From Myxococcales bacterium (GTDB taxonomy: Bacteria > Myxococcota_A > Polyangia > Palsa-1104), in NCBI GenBank assembly GCA_003170275.1, contig PNAM01000089.1:76006-140005 (forward strand): a stretch of 64,000 bases of DNA, read 5' to 3'. The notes below the pieces were generated by a model, which was given only the letters and a program-made list of their open reading frames with translations, had not been told where the DNA came from and searched no databases. The position numbers and the translations under genes are program-made. Shown in pieces: positions 35,145 through 43,490 of this stretch (positions within the stretch are counted from its first letter, which is position 1; the number at the start of each line of letters is the position of its first letter).

Positions 35145-35996
35145 CTACAAAAGAGAACGCAGCCGGCGCAGGCCGACGCGATAGCTCTCGCTGCCGTTCT
35201 TGAGCGGTGGCGTCTCGAGGTAGCCGGGCAGCTCGGCGAAGCGCGCATCGCGCACCAGCCGCCCGAACGGCTGCAGGCCGATCAATCCCTCACCGATCAC
35301 CGCGTGGCGATCGACGCGCGAGCCGAGCGGCTTCTTCGAGTCGTTGAGGTGGAACGCTTCGATGTGGCGCAGCCCGATCACGCGATCGAACGCGCGAAAG
35401 GTCTCGTCGTAGCCCTTCTCGGTGGTCCACTCGATGCCCGCCGCGAACATGTGCTGCGCGTCCAGGCACACGCCGAGCCGCTGTTCACCCGCGGCCTGCA
35501 GCATCGCGTCGAGCTGCTCGAAGGAACAACCGACGCACGAACCCTGCCCGGCGGTGATCTCGAGCAGCAGCCGCACCTTCGGCGCCGGCCCGAGCGCGCG
35601 ACAGATGCGCTGGAGCGCGCGCGCGACCTTCTTGACGCCCGCCGCGACCGGCGCGTCCCGCACCGCGCCCGGATGGACGATCACCTGCGTCACGCCCAGC
35701 GCCTCGGCGCGCTGGCACTCCTCGAGCAGCGTCGCGGTCGAGCGCTGGTAGATCTGCGGCGAGCGCGCCGCCAGGTTGATCAAGTACGAAGCGTGCGCCG
35801 CGGTCGGGATCTTGCGCTCACCGTAGGCGGCGTGAGCCTCTTTGAACGCGCGCACGTCTTCCTCGACGAGCGGCTTGGACGCCCACTGTCGGCCCGAGCG
35901 GGTCCACAGCTGCACCGCCTCGGCGCGATCGCGCGCGCAGCGCTCGAACACGCGGTGACACCCGCCGGCGGACGACTCGTGGGCCCCGAGCAGCAT
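35145..35996 (-). CDS. nfo: Deoxyribonuclease IV (apurinic endonuclease, Nfo type)
   Basis: A 283-residue TIM-barrel AP endonuclease acting in base-excision repair. Metal-binding signatures are LLGAHESSAGG, VIVHPGAV, LLLEITAGQG, GVCLDAQHMFAAG, EAFHLNDSKKPLGSRVDRH and HAVIGEGLIG. Length matches the family. The N-terminal 179 bases overlap the 3' end of the aminotransferase reading frame in another frame on the same strand. No Shine-Dalgarno is visible, but TAGGCT lies eight bases before the ATG. It ends a same-strand run behind the SIR2-like, 54-residue and aminotransferase genes. Confidence 0.93.
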   Translation of the reverse strand: MLLGAHESSAGGCHRVFERCARDRAEAVQLWTRSGRQWASKPLVEEDVRAFKEAHAAYGERKIPTAAHASYLINLAARSPQIYQRSTATLLEECQRAEALGVTQVIVHPGAVRDAPVAAGVKKVARALQRICRALGPAPKVRLLLEITAGQGSCVGCSFEQLDAMLQAAGEQRLGVCLDAQHMFAAGIEWTTEKGYDETFRAFDRVIGLRHIEAFHLNDSKKPLGSRVDRHAVIGEGLIGLQPFGRLVRDARFAELPGYLETPPLKNGSESYRVGLRRLRSLL

Positions 35997-37095
35997 GGTC
36001 GGGTAGCCTAGCAGCTCTGCGCGCGAACGCGTCCCACGCGCGCGCCAGCCGGGCCACGCCCTGGTCGAGGCGATCGGCGGTCTCGAGCGAGTAGCACAGG
36101 CGCAGCGCGAGCGGACGGCCGGCCTGGTTGGGGCGGAACATCCGCCCGGGATCGAAGCTCACGCCGTGTCGCATCGCCTCGGCGAGGAAGTCGGTGTCGT
36201 CGAGCGCTTCGCCGGTCTCCAGCCACAGCGAGAAGCCGCCCACCGGCTCGTCGAAGCGCCACGACGGCAGGTGCCGGCGCACCGCCGCCATCAAGCGCGC
36301 ACAGCGATGGCGGTAGAAGCGGCGCAGGCGAACCAGGCGCGCGTCGAAGTCGTCGTGCCGCAGAAATTCGCTGACGATCGCCTGCGCCAGCCCGTTCGAC
36401 TGCAGATCGAGATCGTGCTTGTAGCGCAGCGCGCGCTGCAGCTGGCGCGGCGGCGGCACCAACCAGCCCAACCGCAAGCCCGGGCACAAGGTCTTGGAGA
36501 AGGTGCCGACGTGCCACACCTGCGCGCGCCCCTCGACGGCCAGCGGCGGCGCCGGCGGTCCATCGAAGCGCAGCTCCGCGTAGGCGTCGTCCTCGATGAT
36601 CGGCAAGCCCGAGGCGAGCAGCTCGGTGCGGCGCGCGTGCGCCATCTCCGCGCCGCGCGGGTTGGTCACCTGCGGCATCACATAGTGCGCGTGCACTCGG
36701 CCGTGCGCGGCCGCATGGACGCCGCGCGTGCGGAACAGGTCGAGCGCCGCCGGGTAGCTCTCCGGGTCGACGCCGATGCGCTGCCCGCGCGCGAGCGAGA
36801 GGCGCACCGCGATCGCGATCGCCTGCTGCGCGCCGGAGGTGACGATCACCTCGTCGGGCGAGAGGCGCAGCCCGCGTGCGTTCAGCGAGCCGGCGATCCA
36901 CTCGCGCAACGGGTCGATCCCCTCGGGCCAGCCGTATTGCAGCGCCGCGCCCCGCAGATCCGCGGTGGCGCGCACGAACGCGCTGGCCAGGAGCCGCCTG
37001 GGAAACTGCAGCGCCGAGGGCAGCCCACCGGCGAGGCACACCACGCCGTCGTTTTGTGCCGACTGTCGCTGAAGCTTGTCGATCCGCGCGTTCAC
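35818..37095 (-). CDS. PLP-dependent aminotransferase (MocR-like catalytic domain), with anomalous C-terminal extension
   Basis: A 425-codon frame whose first 365 residues form a fold-type-I aminotransferase: GGLPSALQFP, LQYGWPEGIDPLREW, VTSGAQQAIAI, PIIEDDAYAELRFDG and the PLP lysine in VGTFSKTLCPGLRLGW. It resembles the catalytic half of MocR regulators but has no N-terminal HTH. After AWDAFARRAAR, about residue 365, where homologues normally end, the frame continues for 60 residues through the start of nfo. That tail is Arg-rich shadow sequence (RVVRRRVSPRVRALRARSR). A missing stop or a frameshift is likely. Start GTG 37095 follows the 54-residue gene by 26 bases. Confidence 0.85.
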   Translation of the reverse strand: MNARIDKLQRQSAQNDGVVCLAGGLPSALQFPRRLLASAFVRATADLRGAALQYGWPEGIDPLREWIAGSLNARGLRLSPDEVIVTSGAQQAIAIAVRLSLARGQRIGVDPESYPAALDLFRTRGVHAAAHGRVHAHYVMPQVTNPRGAEMAHARRTELLASGLPIIEDDAYAELRFDGPPAPPLAVEGRAQVWHVGTFSKTLCPGLRLGWLVPPPRQLQRALRYKHDLDLQSNGLAQAIVSEFLRHDDFDARLVRLRRFYRHRCARLMAAVRRHLPSWRFDEPVGGFSLWLETGEALDDTDFLAEAMRHGVSFDPGRMFRPNQAGRPLALRLCYSLETADRLDQGVARLARAWDAFARRAARLPDHAARGPRVVRRRVSPRVRALRARSRRGGAAVDPLGPTVGVQAARRGRRARVQRGSRRLR

Positions 37096-37121
37096 CCACG
37101 GATCTACAGCAAGACGCGTGC

Positions 37122-37286
37122 TTACTTCTTGACGGCTCGCTCCCTGTCCTTGTAGGCCTTCGCCAGCTTGGCGTAGTGAGCGTTCAGTCGCCGCGCGGCG
37201 TCGGAGACGTCGACGCTGATCCCATACGGCACCAGCGTCGACAGCCCGTCGCCGACGTCGCTGCGGATGATGCGCGGGCCCTTCAT
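37122..37286 (-). CDS. 54-residue protein coupled to the SIR2-like gene
   Basis: A very small basic protein: MKGPRIIRSDVGDGLSTLVP, then an amphipathic helix with AARRLNAHYAKLAKAYKDRE. It has no signal or membrane helix. Its ATG overlaps the stop of the SIR2-like gene (ATGA), so translation is coupled and equimolar production is likely. It could be a partner, inhibitor or activator of the SIR2-like protein. I do not recognise a family. Coding status rests on the overlap and the non-random helix. Confidence 0.6.
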   Translation of the reverse strand: MKGPRIIRSDVGDGLSTLVPYGISVDVSDAARRLNAHYAKLAKAYKDRERAVKK

Positions 37287-38872
37287 GACGGCTGGTCTGC
37301 TTCTCGACGCTTCTGCAGGCGGCGGTCGTCGGACGGGCGCGGCGCCGGGCGAGCGGTGCGCATCAGCGCGCAGGTCTGCCGCACCACCTCGCGCAGGTAG
37401 TCCTTGAGCTGCGCCAGGCGCGCCGCATCCAGCTCGTCGCGCAGCTGCTTTTCCGACGAGCACAGCTGGATCACCGCGACCGGGATGCCGCCCGCCGCGT
37501 CGTCGAAGAAGGGCACCGACACCAGCGACTTGTACCACGTGCCGAACGGCGGCTGACCGGGCGGCGGCGTGGCGCCCTTGACCTCGTTGCGGTGGATCGG
37601 CTGACCGAGCGTGAGCGCCGCCTCGACCTCCGGGATCACCCCGCGATCGTGCTGCGGGACGAACGGCCGCGGCGCCTCGCTCGCGCGCCCCGGGATCGAC
37701 GAGAACGCGCGCCGGTAGCTGCCGTCGAGGAGCGGCAGGAACAGGTTGAGCTCGAGCCGTCCGCCGAGCCCCGCCTGGCGCGCCAGCGCGTCGGTGCCGA
37801 GCGCCTGCAGCGCCGCGTCGCCGAACGGTGCCGCGCCATAGGTGTGGCGCGCCCAGGCGATGCGCAGCTCGCGGTGCCGGCGATCCCAGATCGCGTCGGG
37901 GAAGCGAATGCGCCGCAACAGGTAGTTCAGGCGATCCCAGCTCTGCAGCCTCAAGATCTTCACGCCGCGCGCCTTCCAGAAATCGTGCTCGTCCTCGTCG
38001 AGCAGGTGCGCCGCCTCGGAGGCCTGCGGCGACTCGCCCTCGGCCTGGTGGTGCAGCAGCACGACGTAGTGCTGCGGGCCGTCGTTGGCGTTGCGCGGCC
38101 GATCCGACAGGTACGCGAACAGCCGGCGCACGTTCGGGTCGGTCAGGCTCATGCCGACGATCAACACCGAGCGCGAATCGAGCAGCGCCAGGAGCTCGCG
38201 GTTGGTCCAAGCGCCGTGATCGTTCGACAGCCGGCTGTAGTCGAGATCGCTCAAGATCAGATCGCGCGCGAGCCGCGCCTTCTGCGCCGCCGGCGGCGGA
38301 TCGAACGGAAAGTAGCCGTGCAGGTGCACGACGCGCGGCCCGTCGGACCAGTGGCGGCGGCCGTGGTGCACCGGCGCCGCGCGGCGGCCCGCCACGCTCG
38401 ACAGCGCCAGCTCGAGCAGGTCGTCGTAGTTGGTGGTGTGCACGCACGGAAACGGCGGCTGCGCCTCGACCGCCATGCGGCACAGCGCATGGTGCACCTC
38501 GGTCGGCTCGAACTTCTGCAGCTCCTTGCGCTCGTACAGCGCCTGGCGCACCACTACGTGGAAGTCCGAGCCGGTGCGGCGTCGGATGAGGTCGACCGCC
38601 ACCAGCGACTGGCCCTGCAGCTGATCGAGATACGCGCGGCTCAGCTCGCGCCGGCCGGCCGGCGAGCCGCCGGAGTCCGGCGAATGGCGGCTGAACGCGT
38701 GGTCGCACAGCGCGGTGTTGAACGCGTTCCAGCCGGGCAGCCCGACCGCGGCCGAGAGCCCCGCTCCGACGAGAAACCCGAGCCGCCCGTCGCGCTGCGC
38801 CTGCTGCACGTCGGCCAGCACGTCGCGCGCGACGCTAGAGAGGAAGGCTGGATTGCCTCGAAGGGGTGGCAC
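37283..38872 (-). CDS. SIR2-like NAD-binding domain protein with C-terminal GAF-like domain (candidate defence effector)
   Basis: A 529-residue protein. The N-terminal SIR2_2-type domain has GFLVGAGLSAAVGLPGW (about residues 31-48), HTTNYDDLLE (about 145), VVHLHGYF with the putative catalytic His (about 185) and SVLIVGMSLTDPNVRRLF (about 235-252). Such SIR2 domains in Thoeris ThsA and DSR proteins hydrolyse NAD+ during phage infection. The C-terminal 150 residues resemble a GAF-type sensor (LFLPLLDGSYRRAF; GTWYKSLVSVPFFDD; IPVAVIQLCSSEKQ). GTG 38872 was chosen because a promoter -10 lies six bases upstream and because it begins just before the domain. Defence function is inferred from fold only. 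Confidence 0.82.
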   Translation of the reverse strand: MPPLRGNPAFLSSVARDVLADVQQAQRDGRLGFLVGAGLSAAVGLPGWNAFNTALCDHAFSRHSPDSGGSPAGRRELSRAYLDQLQGQSLVAVDLIRRRTGSDFHVVVRQALYERKELQKFEPTEVHHALCRMAVEAQPPFPCVHTTNYDDLLELALSSVAGRRAAPVHHGRRHWSDGPRVVHLHGYFPFDPPPAAQKARLARDLILSDLDYSRLSNDHGAWTNRELLALLDSRSVLIVGMSLTDPNVRRLFAYLSDRPRNANDGPQHYVVLLHHQAEGESPQASEAAHLLDEDEHDFWKARGVKILRLQSWDRLNYLLRRIRFPDAIWDRRHRELRIAWARHTYGAAPFGDAALQALGTDALARQAGLGGRLELNLFLPLLDGSYRRAFSSIPGRASEAPRPFVPQHDRGVIPEVEAALTLGQPIHRNEVKGATPPPGQPPFGTWYKSLVSVPFFDDAAGGIPVAVIQLCSSEKQLRDELDAARLAQLKDYLREVVRQTCALMRTARPAPRPSDDRRLQKRREADQPS

Positions 38873-38878
38873 GGGGGC

Positions 38879-38906
38879 ATCGTACCCCAGGGTAGTGACA
38901 CCGCAA
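38879..38906 (-). promoter_or_regulatory. Promoter giving a leaderless mRNA for the SIR2-like gene
   Basis: Minus strand: TTGCGG (38906-38901), 16-base spacer, TACGAT (38884-38879), then six bases to GTG 38872. No Shine-Dalgarno is present. Confidence 0.45.
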
Positions 38907-38927
38907 GAGCGGGGAACTACAGGCGGG

Positions 38928-41900
38928 TTAGGGGCAGGTGCCAGTGCACGCGTGGGTGCCGCTGTCGATCGCGGCGCCGCCGCCGTTGTCGTGGCGCACC
39001 TCGAACTTGCAGGTGGTGGTGGCCACATCGCCGATCGAATCGGTGATCGTGTAGTAGACGGTGTACACGCGGCCGTTACCGCCGCCGTCGCGGTCGCTGG
39101 CCAGCGTGAAGGTAGAGTTGCCGGTGATCACCGCCTGGCCGCTGCCGGTCTCGTCCGAAGTGATCTTGACGATGTGCTCACTCCCCGTCAGCGTCACCGC
39201 GCTGCCGCAGCGATCGATCGCGCTGGTGACGCAGGCCGCTAGCGTCCACGCCTGCTGCTTGCCGTTGGGCGGCCACATCGAGCCCTCGTAGCCGTTCGCA
39301 TCGGGGGGCTTGATCGTGACCACCGGACCGGCCGTCGGCACGATGGTGATCGGCGCGGTGCCCTGGAAGGCCTGCGTCGAATTGAGCTGGCCGGTGATGG
39401 TGGCGTTGGTGGCTCCGGTGGGCACGCTCATGCCGGCCATCGGGAAGTTGGCGATCAGGTCCTGCCGCCCGTCGCTGTTCAGGTCGGAGTGGCTGGTCGA
39501 GGTGGCCGCGACCCCGAGGAAGCGCAGCGTCGAGGCGTTGACCAGCGTGGCATTGAAGTCGCTCGAGCCGAACACCGCCACCGCCACGTTGCCCGTCTGG
39601 CCCGGCGCGATCCAGTTGGTGGTGCAGCCCGGACGGAGGTCGATGTTCTCGGTGAGCAGCGGGTAGAGCAGGCCCTCGGCCGCCGCGGTGTCCCAGCTGA
39701 TCTCCCGCGCGCGTGCCTGGGGTGGTGCCGCACCGTCGCCGTTGGTCAGCGCGTTGCACTGGAAGTCGTAGCGAAGCGCGTTCCAGTCGCGGTGGCTCTG
39801 CAACAGATCGAAGCTTGCGTCGTTGTTGATCTGGGTCGCAGCAGCGATGGGCGCTTCGATGGCTCCGTCGCCGTTGAAGTCGAAGTCGATCGGTCCGGTG
39901 CCGGGCCCGGCGTGGCGGCCCGGGTGATACCAATAGACGACGTCGTTGTTGCCGGTGTTCACGCCGTTGGGCTCGTTGAGCATGCCCGCGTGCTCGTCGA
40001 GGTTGTGCAAGAGGCCGGCTGCGGTGAGCACCGGGGTGGTGTCCTGGAAGTCGATGCGCACCGGGCACGCCACGATCGCTCCCGTGTCGGTGTGATCGCT
40101 GGTGCAATTGGTGCGGTTGGGCCGATCCGCCGTGGTGATGCCCTGCAGCTGGTAGGCGTAGTTCATCACGCTGATGAAGTTCGGCTTGTAGTTGAGCTGG
40201 CGCTCGGCCGTGCCGTCGTACGGGCCGCCGTGATCGAGGCCGAGGTTGTGCCCGAGCTCGTGCAAGATGGTCGCTGCCTGGTTGATGATCGTCGGTGGCG
40301 CCTGGCCGCCGGTCTGATCGTAGCGGCCGCCGAAGGCGATCATGATGTCGTCGCCGATGTACTCCGAGTTGCCGCTGGCGCGGAAGTCGGGGTTCCCCGC
40401 CGATGAGCAGAAGGTGCTCATGCAGTTGGTGGTCGAGTCGCAGGCGTAGTCGTGGGCGAAGATCGCGTAGTGGAACGCGCCCTGGCGCCTGGCCTTGTCG
40501 AAGAACGCCGGGTTGGTCTTGTAGGTGTAGAAGTCGGCCGCGCGGCGCGGCATGGCCATGGTGAGCGCGTCATCGGCGGCGCAGCCCGCCACCGGTGGGC
40601 CGTAGCTGAGCACGCGGGTGTGCGAGGTGAGCGCGTGATGCACCGGATCGATGTGCAGGTTGATGCCGTGCGCCCAGAGCGTGGCCTGCACCATCGCGAT
40701 CGCCGCCGGATCCGGCGCGTCCGAGTGGCCACGGCACACGCCCGCGATGCAGTACTGATCGAAGTCGCAGTCGGTGCTGAAGCCCGGGTAGCCGGCGATC
40801 GGCGTCGGCGCGCACCCCGTGCCCTGGTCGGCCAGCACCATGTAGTCGTACTGAAGGTAGACGTCCTTGACCCCGACGACCGGGTTCGCGCCGTTCGGGT
40901 TCGCCGGATCGAGATTCTGGAAGATCAGCTCGGCGCCCGCCACCGAGCCATTGCAGTCGACGTCGATACCCTGGTTGTTCTCCCACGCGTCCGACAGTCC
41001 GTCGCCGTCGGTGTCGATCCCCGAGCCGGCGCAGCCCGCCGCGCCCAGCCCGCAGAACGGCGTCGCGCACTGGTCGATCGTGACCGCCTTGCACGTCGTG
41101 CCGCCCATGCACAGAACGGTCGGCGCGCAGGTGGTCGGCGCCGCGCACACGTTGCCGCACGAGCCGCAGTGCGCCGGGGTGGTGATCGCCACGTTGCAGC
41201 CGTTGGCGCGGCGGGTCGCGTCGCAGTTGTCGAACCCCGCCGCGCAGGTGTCGCCGCAGTTGCCGCTCACGTCGCAGCTGGTCGCCGTGGTGTTGGTGGT
41301 GCTGCACGCGAACGCGCCGCCGCAGCCGCCGCACATCGCCCCGGTCCACGGCGCTTCGCATCCGTTCGACGCCAGCCCGTCGCAGTTGCTGGCGCCCGTG
41401 CATCCGGTCACCGTGCACACGCCGCCGTTGGCCGGCGTACACGCCAGCGTGGTGTTCGGCAGCGGGCCGCACGCCGTGTTGCAGCAGGTCAGCCCCCCGC
41501 CCGTGTTGACGCAGTTGCCGCTCGCGCAATCGGTCGCCACGTTGCACGTCGTGCCGTTCGCTGCAGCGCCCGAGAACAGCACCGCGCCGACGGCGGGGAA
41601 CACCACGAGCGAGTGCCCTGCGCGGTCGGTGGCGACGCGCGGCGGGCTACCCGAGCTGGCGACCGCCTGCCCGACGCCGAACGGCACCGCCGACAGGTTG
41701 ATCTGCTGCACGCCGGTCGAGGCGAAGCCGATGCTGTACGCGAGGAAGTAGGCGGAGCCGTCGAACACCAGCTCGGGGAACCAGGTGTCGGTGGTGCCCG
41801 AGTCGGCATGGATCGGTACGCCGCCGATCGGGTCGACCAGTACGCCGGCGGCCGCGGAGAAGCGCCCGCCGAACAGGTCATTGATATTCCCGCCGCCGCC

Positions 41901-43424
41901 GCCACCTGGGCGGCGCGCGTCGTCGAATACCACCAGGTAGTTGTTACCGTCGAACGCGACCGCGGTGTTCTGCGTGCTGCCGCCGTTGGTCAGGCGGACC
42001 CGCGAGCCCACCAGCGAGGTGGCTGCGCTCACCGTGCGGCCCGACACGCCAGGCGCCGCCGCGTCGAAATCGGTGTTGGCCACGAAAAAGTCGATCCCGC
42101 TGGTGGCGACGCTCTGGCCGAACACGCCGTTCACGCCGTCACCCGGTTCGATCCGGAAAGATGTGCCGAGGATCGCGGTGGCGCCCTGGAGGATGAACAC
42201 GCCCCAGACCTCGAACGACCCGTCCTGCGGACCGACCTGCGACCAGACGACGAGCGTCTCGCCGCCGCCGTTGCTAGCGGTGCGTGGCGCGCCGAGCTTG
42301 AAGATCGCGTTGTTGTCGATGTCGAACGCGGCGCCGACAGCGGCCGTGGAGGCGTTGACGCGCGCGCCGCGGATGGTCGCCGAGAAGTTGGTGACCCATG
42401 TGCACAGATAGGTGTTGCCGTCCCAGGTCACGATCGCGCCGGTCCCATCATTGGAGCCATCGACGGTGTCGGTGCTGATGACGAAGGAGTCCGCGCCGAC
42501 CAGCGCTCCGGTGAGCGAGACCAGGCGGCCGCGCACGCTGTTGACGCCGCCGCGCACGTCGGCCCAGGCCACCAGGAAGTTGGTGCCGCTGGCGCCGACG
42601 CCCGGCGACGACTCGGTGTCCCCTCCGCCCGGCGTGTCGATGCCGAACTCCGAGCCCAGGGTCGGATCGAGCACGGCGGGGAAGGCGGCGGATTCGACGA
42701 CCTGGGCCGGCACGGTGAGGACGATCTGGCCCGCGTCGAAATGGGGGCGAACCTCGGTGCGCGCGCCCGCTGCATCAATGAAGGTGGCCACACCGTAGCG
42801 CACGCCTACGCCGGTCGCGCGATCGACGAAGTGGAGTCCCGTTGCGGTCTCGCTGGTGAACGTCTCGCCGCTGAACGCGACGCGCACCACCAGGTCTTCG
42901 CTGCCCGACGGGCGGGTGGCGAACGACCAGCTCTGCTCGAGGCCGGCGGCGCCGTCCCGCAGGTGCTCGGTGGCGAGCTCGCGCGCGACCTCGAGGCTAC
43001 CGTCGGAGGTGACGCTTGCCGCGCCAGAGGCCGCCACTGCTGTGCCGCGACCGATGCTCACGGTGGCCAACGAGACCGGCGCCCCGGTGATGGGGGCGCT
43101 CTTGCGCAACAACCTCAGCGACGGTCGCTTGGACCGAACGGTGCTCTGCAGGTGTTGCGGACGGAAGGTGACCGCACCGTCGCTGCGAACCTCCACGCCG
43201 TGGTTCCCGGCCGCGACCAGGAAGCTCGCCCCGGCGGGCCGGAACGCATGAACCGCGCGCTCGACCGCCGAGGTCACGCTCAAGATGGGGCTCGCGGTCA
43301 GCTCGGATCGCGGCGCCGTCGTCGAAGGCTCTGGCGGCGTTGGAGCGTTCGTGCCGTGACATCCCGCCGTCGAAACAAGTGCGATCAACGCCCAACGAGC
43401 TGTCCGATTCACGTATGCCCCCAT
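38928..43424 (-). CDS. Giant secreted metzincin-like metalloprotease lipoprotein
   Basis: A 1498-residue exported protein. The signal ALIALVSTAGCHG has a lipobox-like Cys at 22. Residues about 260-620 are repetitive beta segments with VAWADVRGG and VVFDDARRP motifs. A Cys-rich region (about 625-770; CGSCGNVCA, CGGCGGAFAC) follows, then a DTDGDGLSDAWEN calcium-type loop near 790. The zinc motif HELGHNLGLDH is near residue 1054 and the Met-turn SVMNYAY follows 30 residues later, as in metzincins. C-terminal beta domains end with CTGTCP. It is likely a cell-surface or released protease. No adjacent inhibitor is seen. TATATC upstream may be its -10 box. Confidence 0.88.
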   Translation of the reverse strand: MGAYVNRTARWALIALVSTAGCHGTNAPTPPEPSTTAPRSELTASPILSVTSAVERAVHAFRPAGASFLVAAGNHGVEVRSDGAVTFRPQHLQSTVRSKRPSLRLLRKSAPITGAPVSLATVSIGRGTAVAASGAASVTSDGSLEVARELATEHLRDGAAGLEQSWSFATRPSGSEDLVVRVAFSGETFTSETATGLHFVDRATGVGVRYGVATFIDAAGARTEVRPHFDAGQIVLTVPAQVVESAAFPAVLDPTLGSEFGIDTPGGGDTESSPGVGASGTNFLVAWADVRGGVNSVRGRLVSLTGALVGADSFVISTDTVDGSNDGTGAIVTWDGNTYLCTWVTNFSATIRGARVNASTAAVGAAFDIDNNAIFKLGAPRTASNGGGETLVVWSQVGPQDGSFEVWGVFILQGATAILGTSFRIEPGDGVNGVFGQSVATSGIDFFVANTDFDAAAPGVSGRTVSAATSLVGSRVRLTNGGSTQNTAVAFDGNNYLVVFDDARRPGGGGGGNINDLFGGRFSAAAGVLVDPIGGVPIHADSGTTDTWFPELVFDGSAYFLAYSIGFASTGVQQINLSAVPFGVGQAVASSGSPPRVATDRAGHSLVVFPAVGAVLFSGAAANGTTCNVATDCASGNCVNTGGGLTCCNTACGPLPNTTLACTPANGGVCTVTGCTGASNCDGLASNGCEAPWTGAMCGGCGGAFACSTTNTTATSCDVSGNCGDTCAAGFDNCDATRRANGCNVAITTPAHCGSCGNVCAAPTTCAPTVLCMGGTTCKAVTIDQCATPFCGLGAAGCAGSGIDTDGDGLSDAWENNQGIDVDCNGSVAGAELIFQNLDPANPNGANPVVGVKDVYLQYDYMVLADQGTGCAPTPIAGYPGFSTDCDFDQYCIAGVCRGHSDAPDPAAIAMVQATLWAHGINLHIDPVHHALTSHTRVLSYGPPVAGCAADDALTMAMPRRAADFYTYKTNPAFFDKARRQGAFHYAIFAHDYACDSTTNCMSTFCSSAGNPDFRASGNSEYIGDDIMIAFGGRYDQTGGQAPPTIINQAATILHELGHNLGLDHGGPYDGTAERQLNYKPNFISVMNYAYQLQGITTADRPNRTNCTSDHTDTGAIVACPVRIDFQDTTPVLTAAGLLHNLDEHAGMLNEPNGVNTGNNDVVYWYHPGRHAGPGTGPIDFDFNGDGAIEAPIAAATQINNDASFDLLQSHRDWNALRYDFQCNALTNGDGAAPPQARAREISWDTAAAEGLLYPLLTENIDLRPGCTTNWIAPGQTGNVAVAVFGSSDFNATLVNASTLRFLGVAATSTSHSDLNSDGRQDLIANFPMAGMSVPTGATNATITGQLNSTQAFQGTAPITIVPTAGPVVTIKPPDANGYEGSMWPPNGKQQAWTLAACVTSAIDRCGSAVTLTGSEHIVKITSDETGSGQAVITGNSTFTLASDRDGGGNGRVYTVYYTITDSIGDVATTTCKFEVRHDNGGGAAIDSGTHACTGTCP

Positions 43425-43490
43425 CCGAGTGAATGGGGAGATATACCTGGAACTCAGCGCACCGTCATTCAGTAATAATTGTGATGTCGA

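Noticed and set aside
36008..37099. 363-codon minus-strand frame overlapping the aminotransferase
   Set aside because: Out-of-frame shadow, rich in Arg and Ala, without any motif; the adjacent frame has the PLP lysine and all family motifs.
40452..43475. 1007-codon plus-strand frame opposite the metzincin
   Set aside because: Arg/Ala/Val-rich shadow of the metzincin gene; no recognisable motif.
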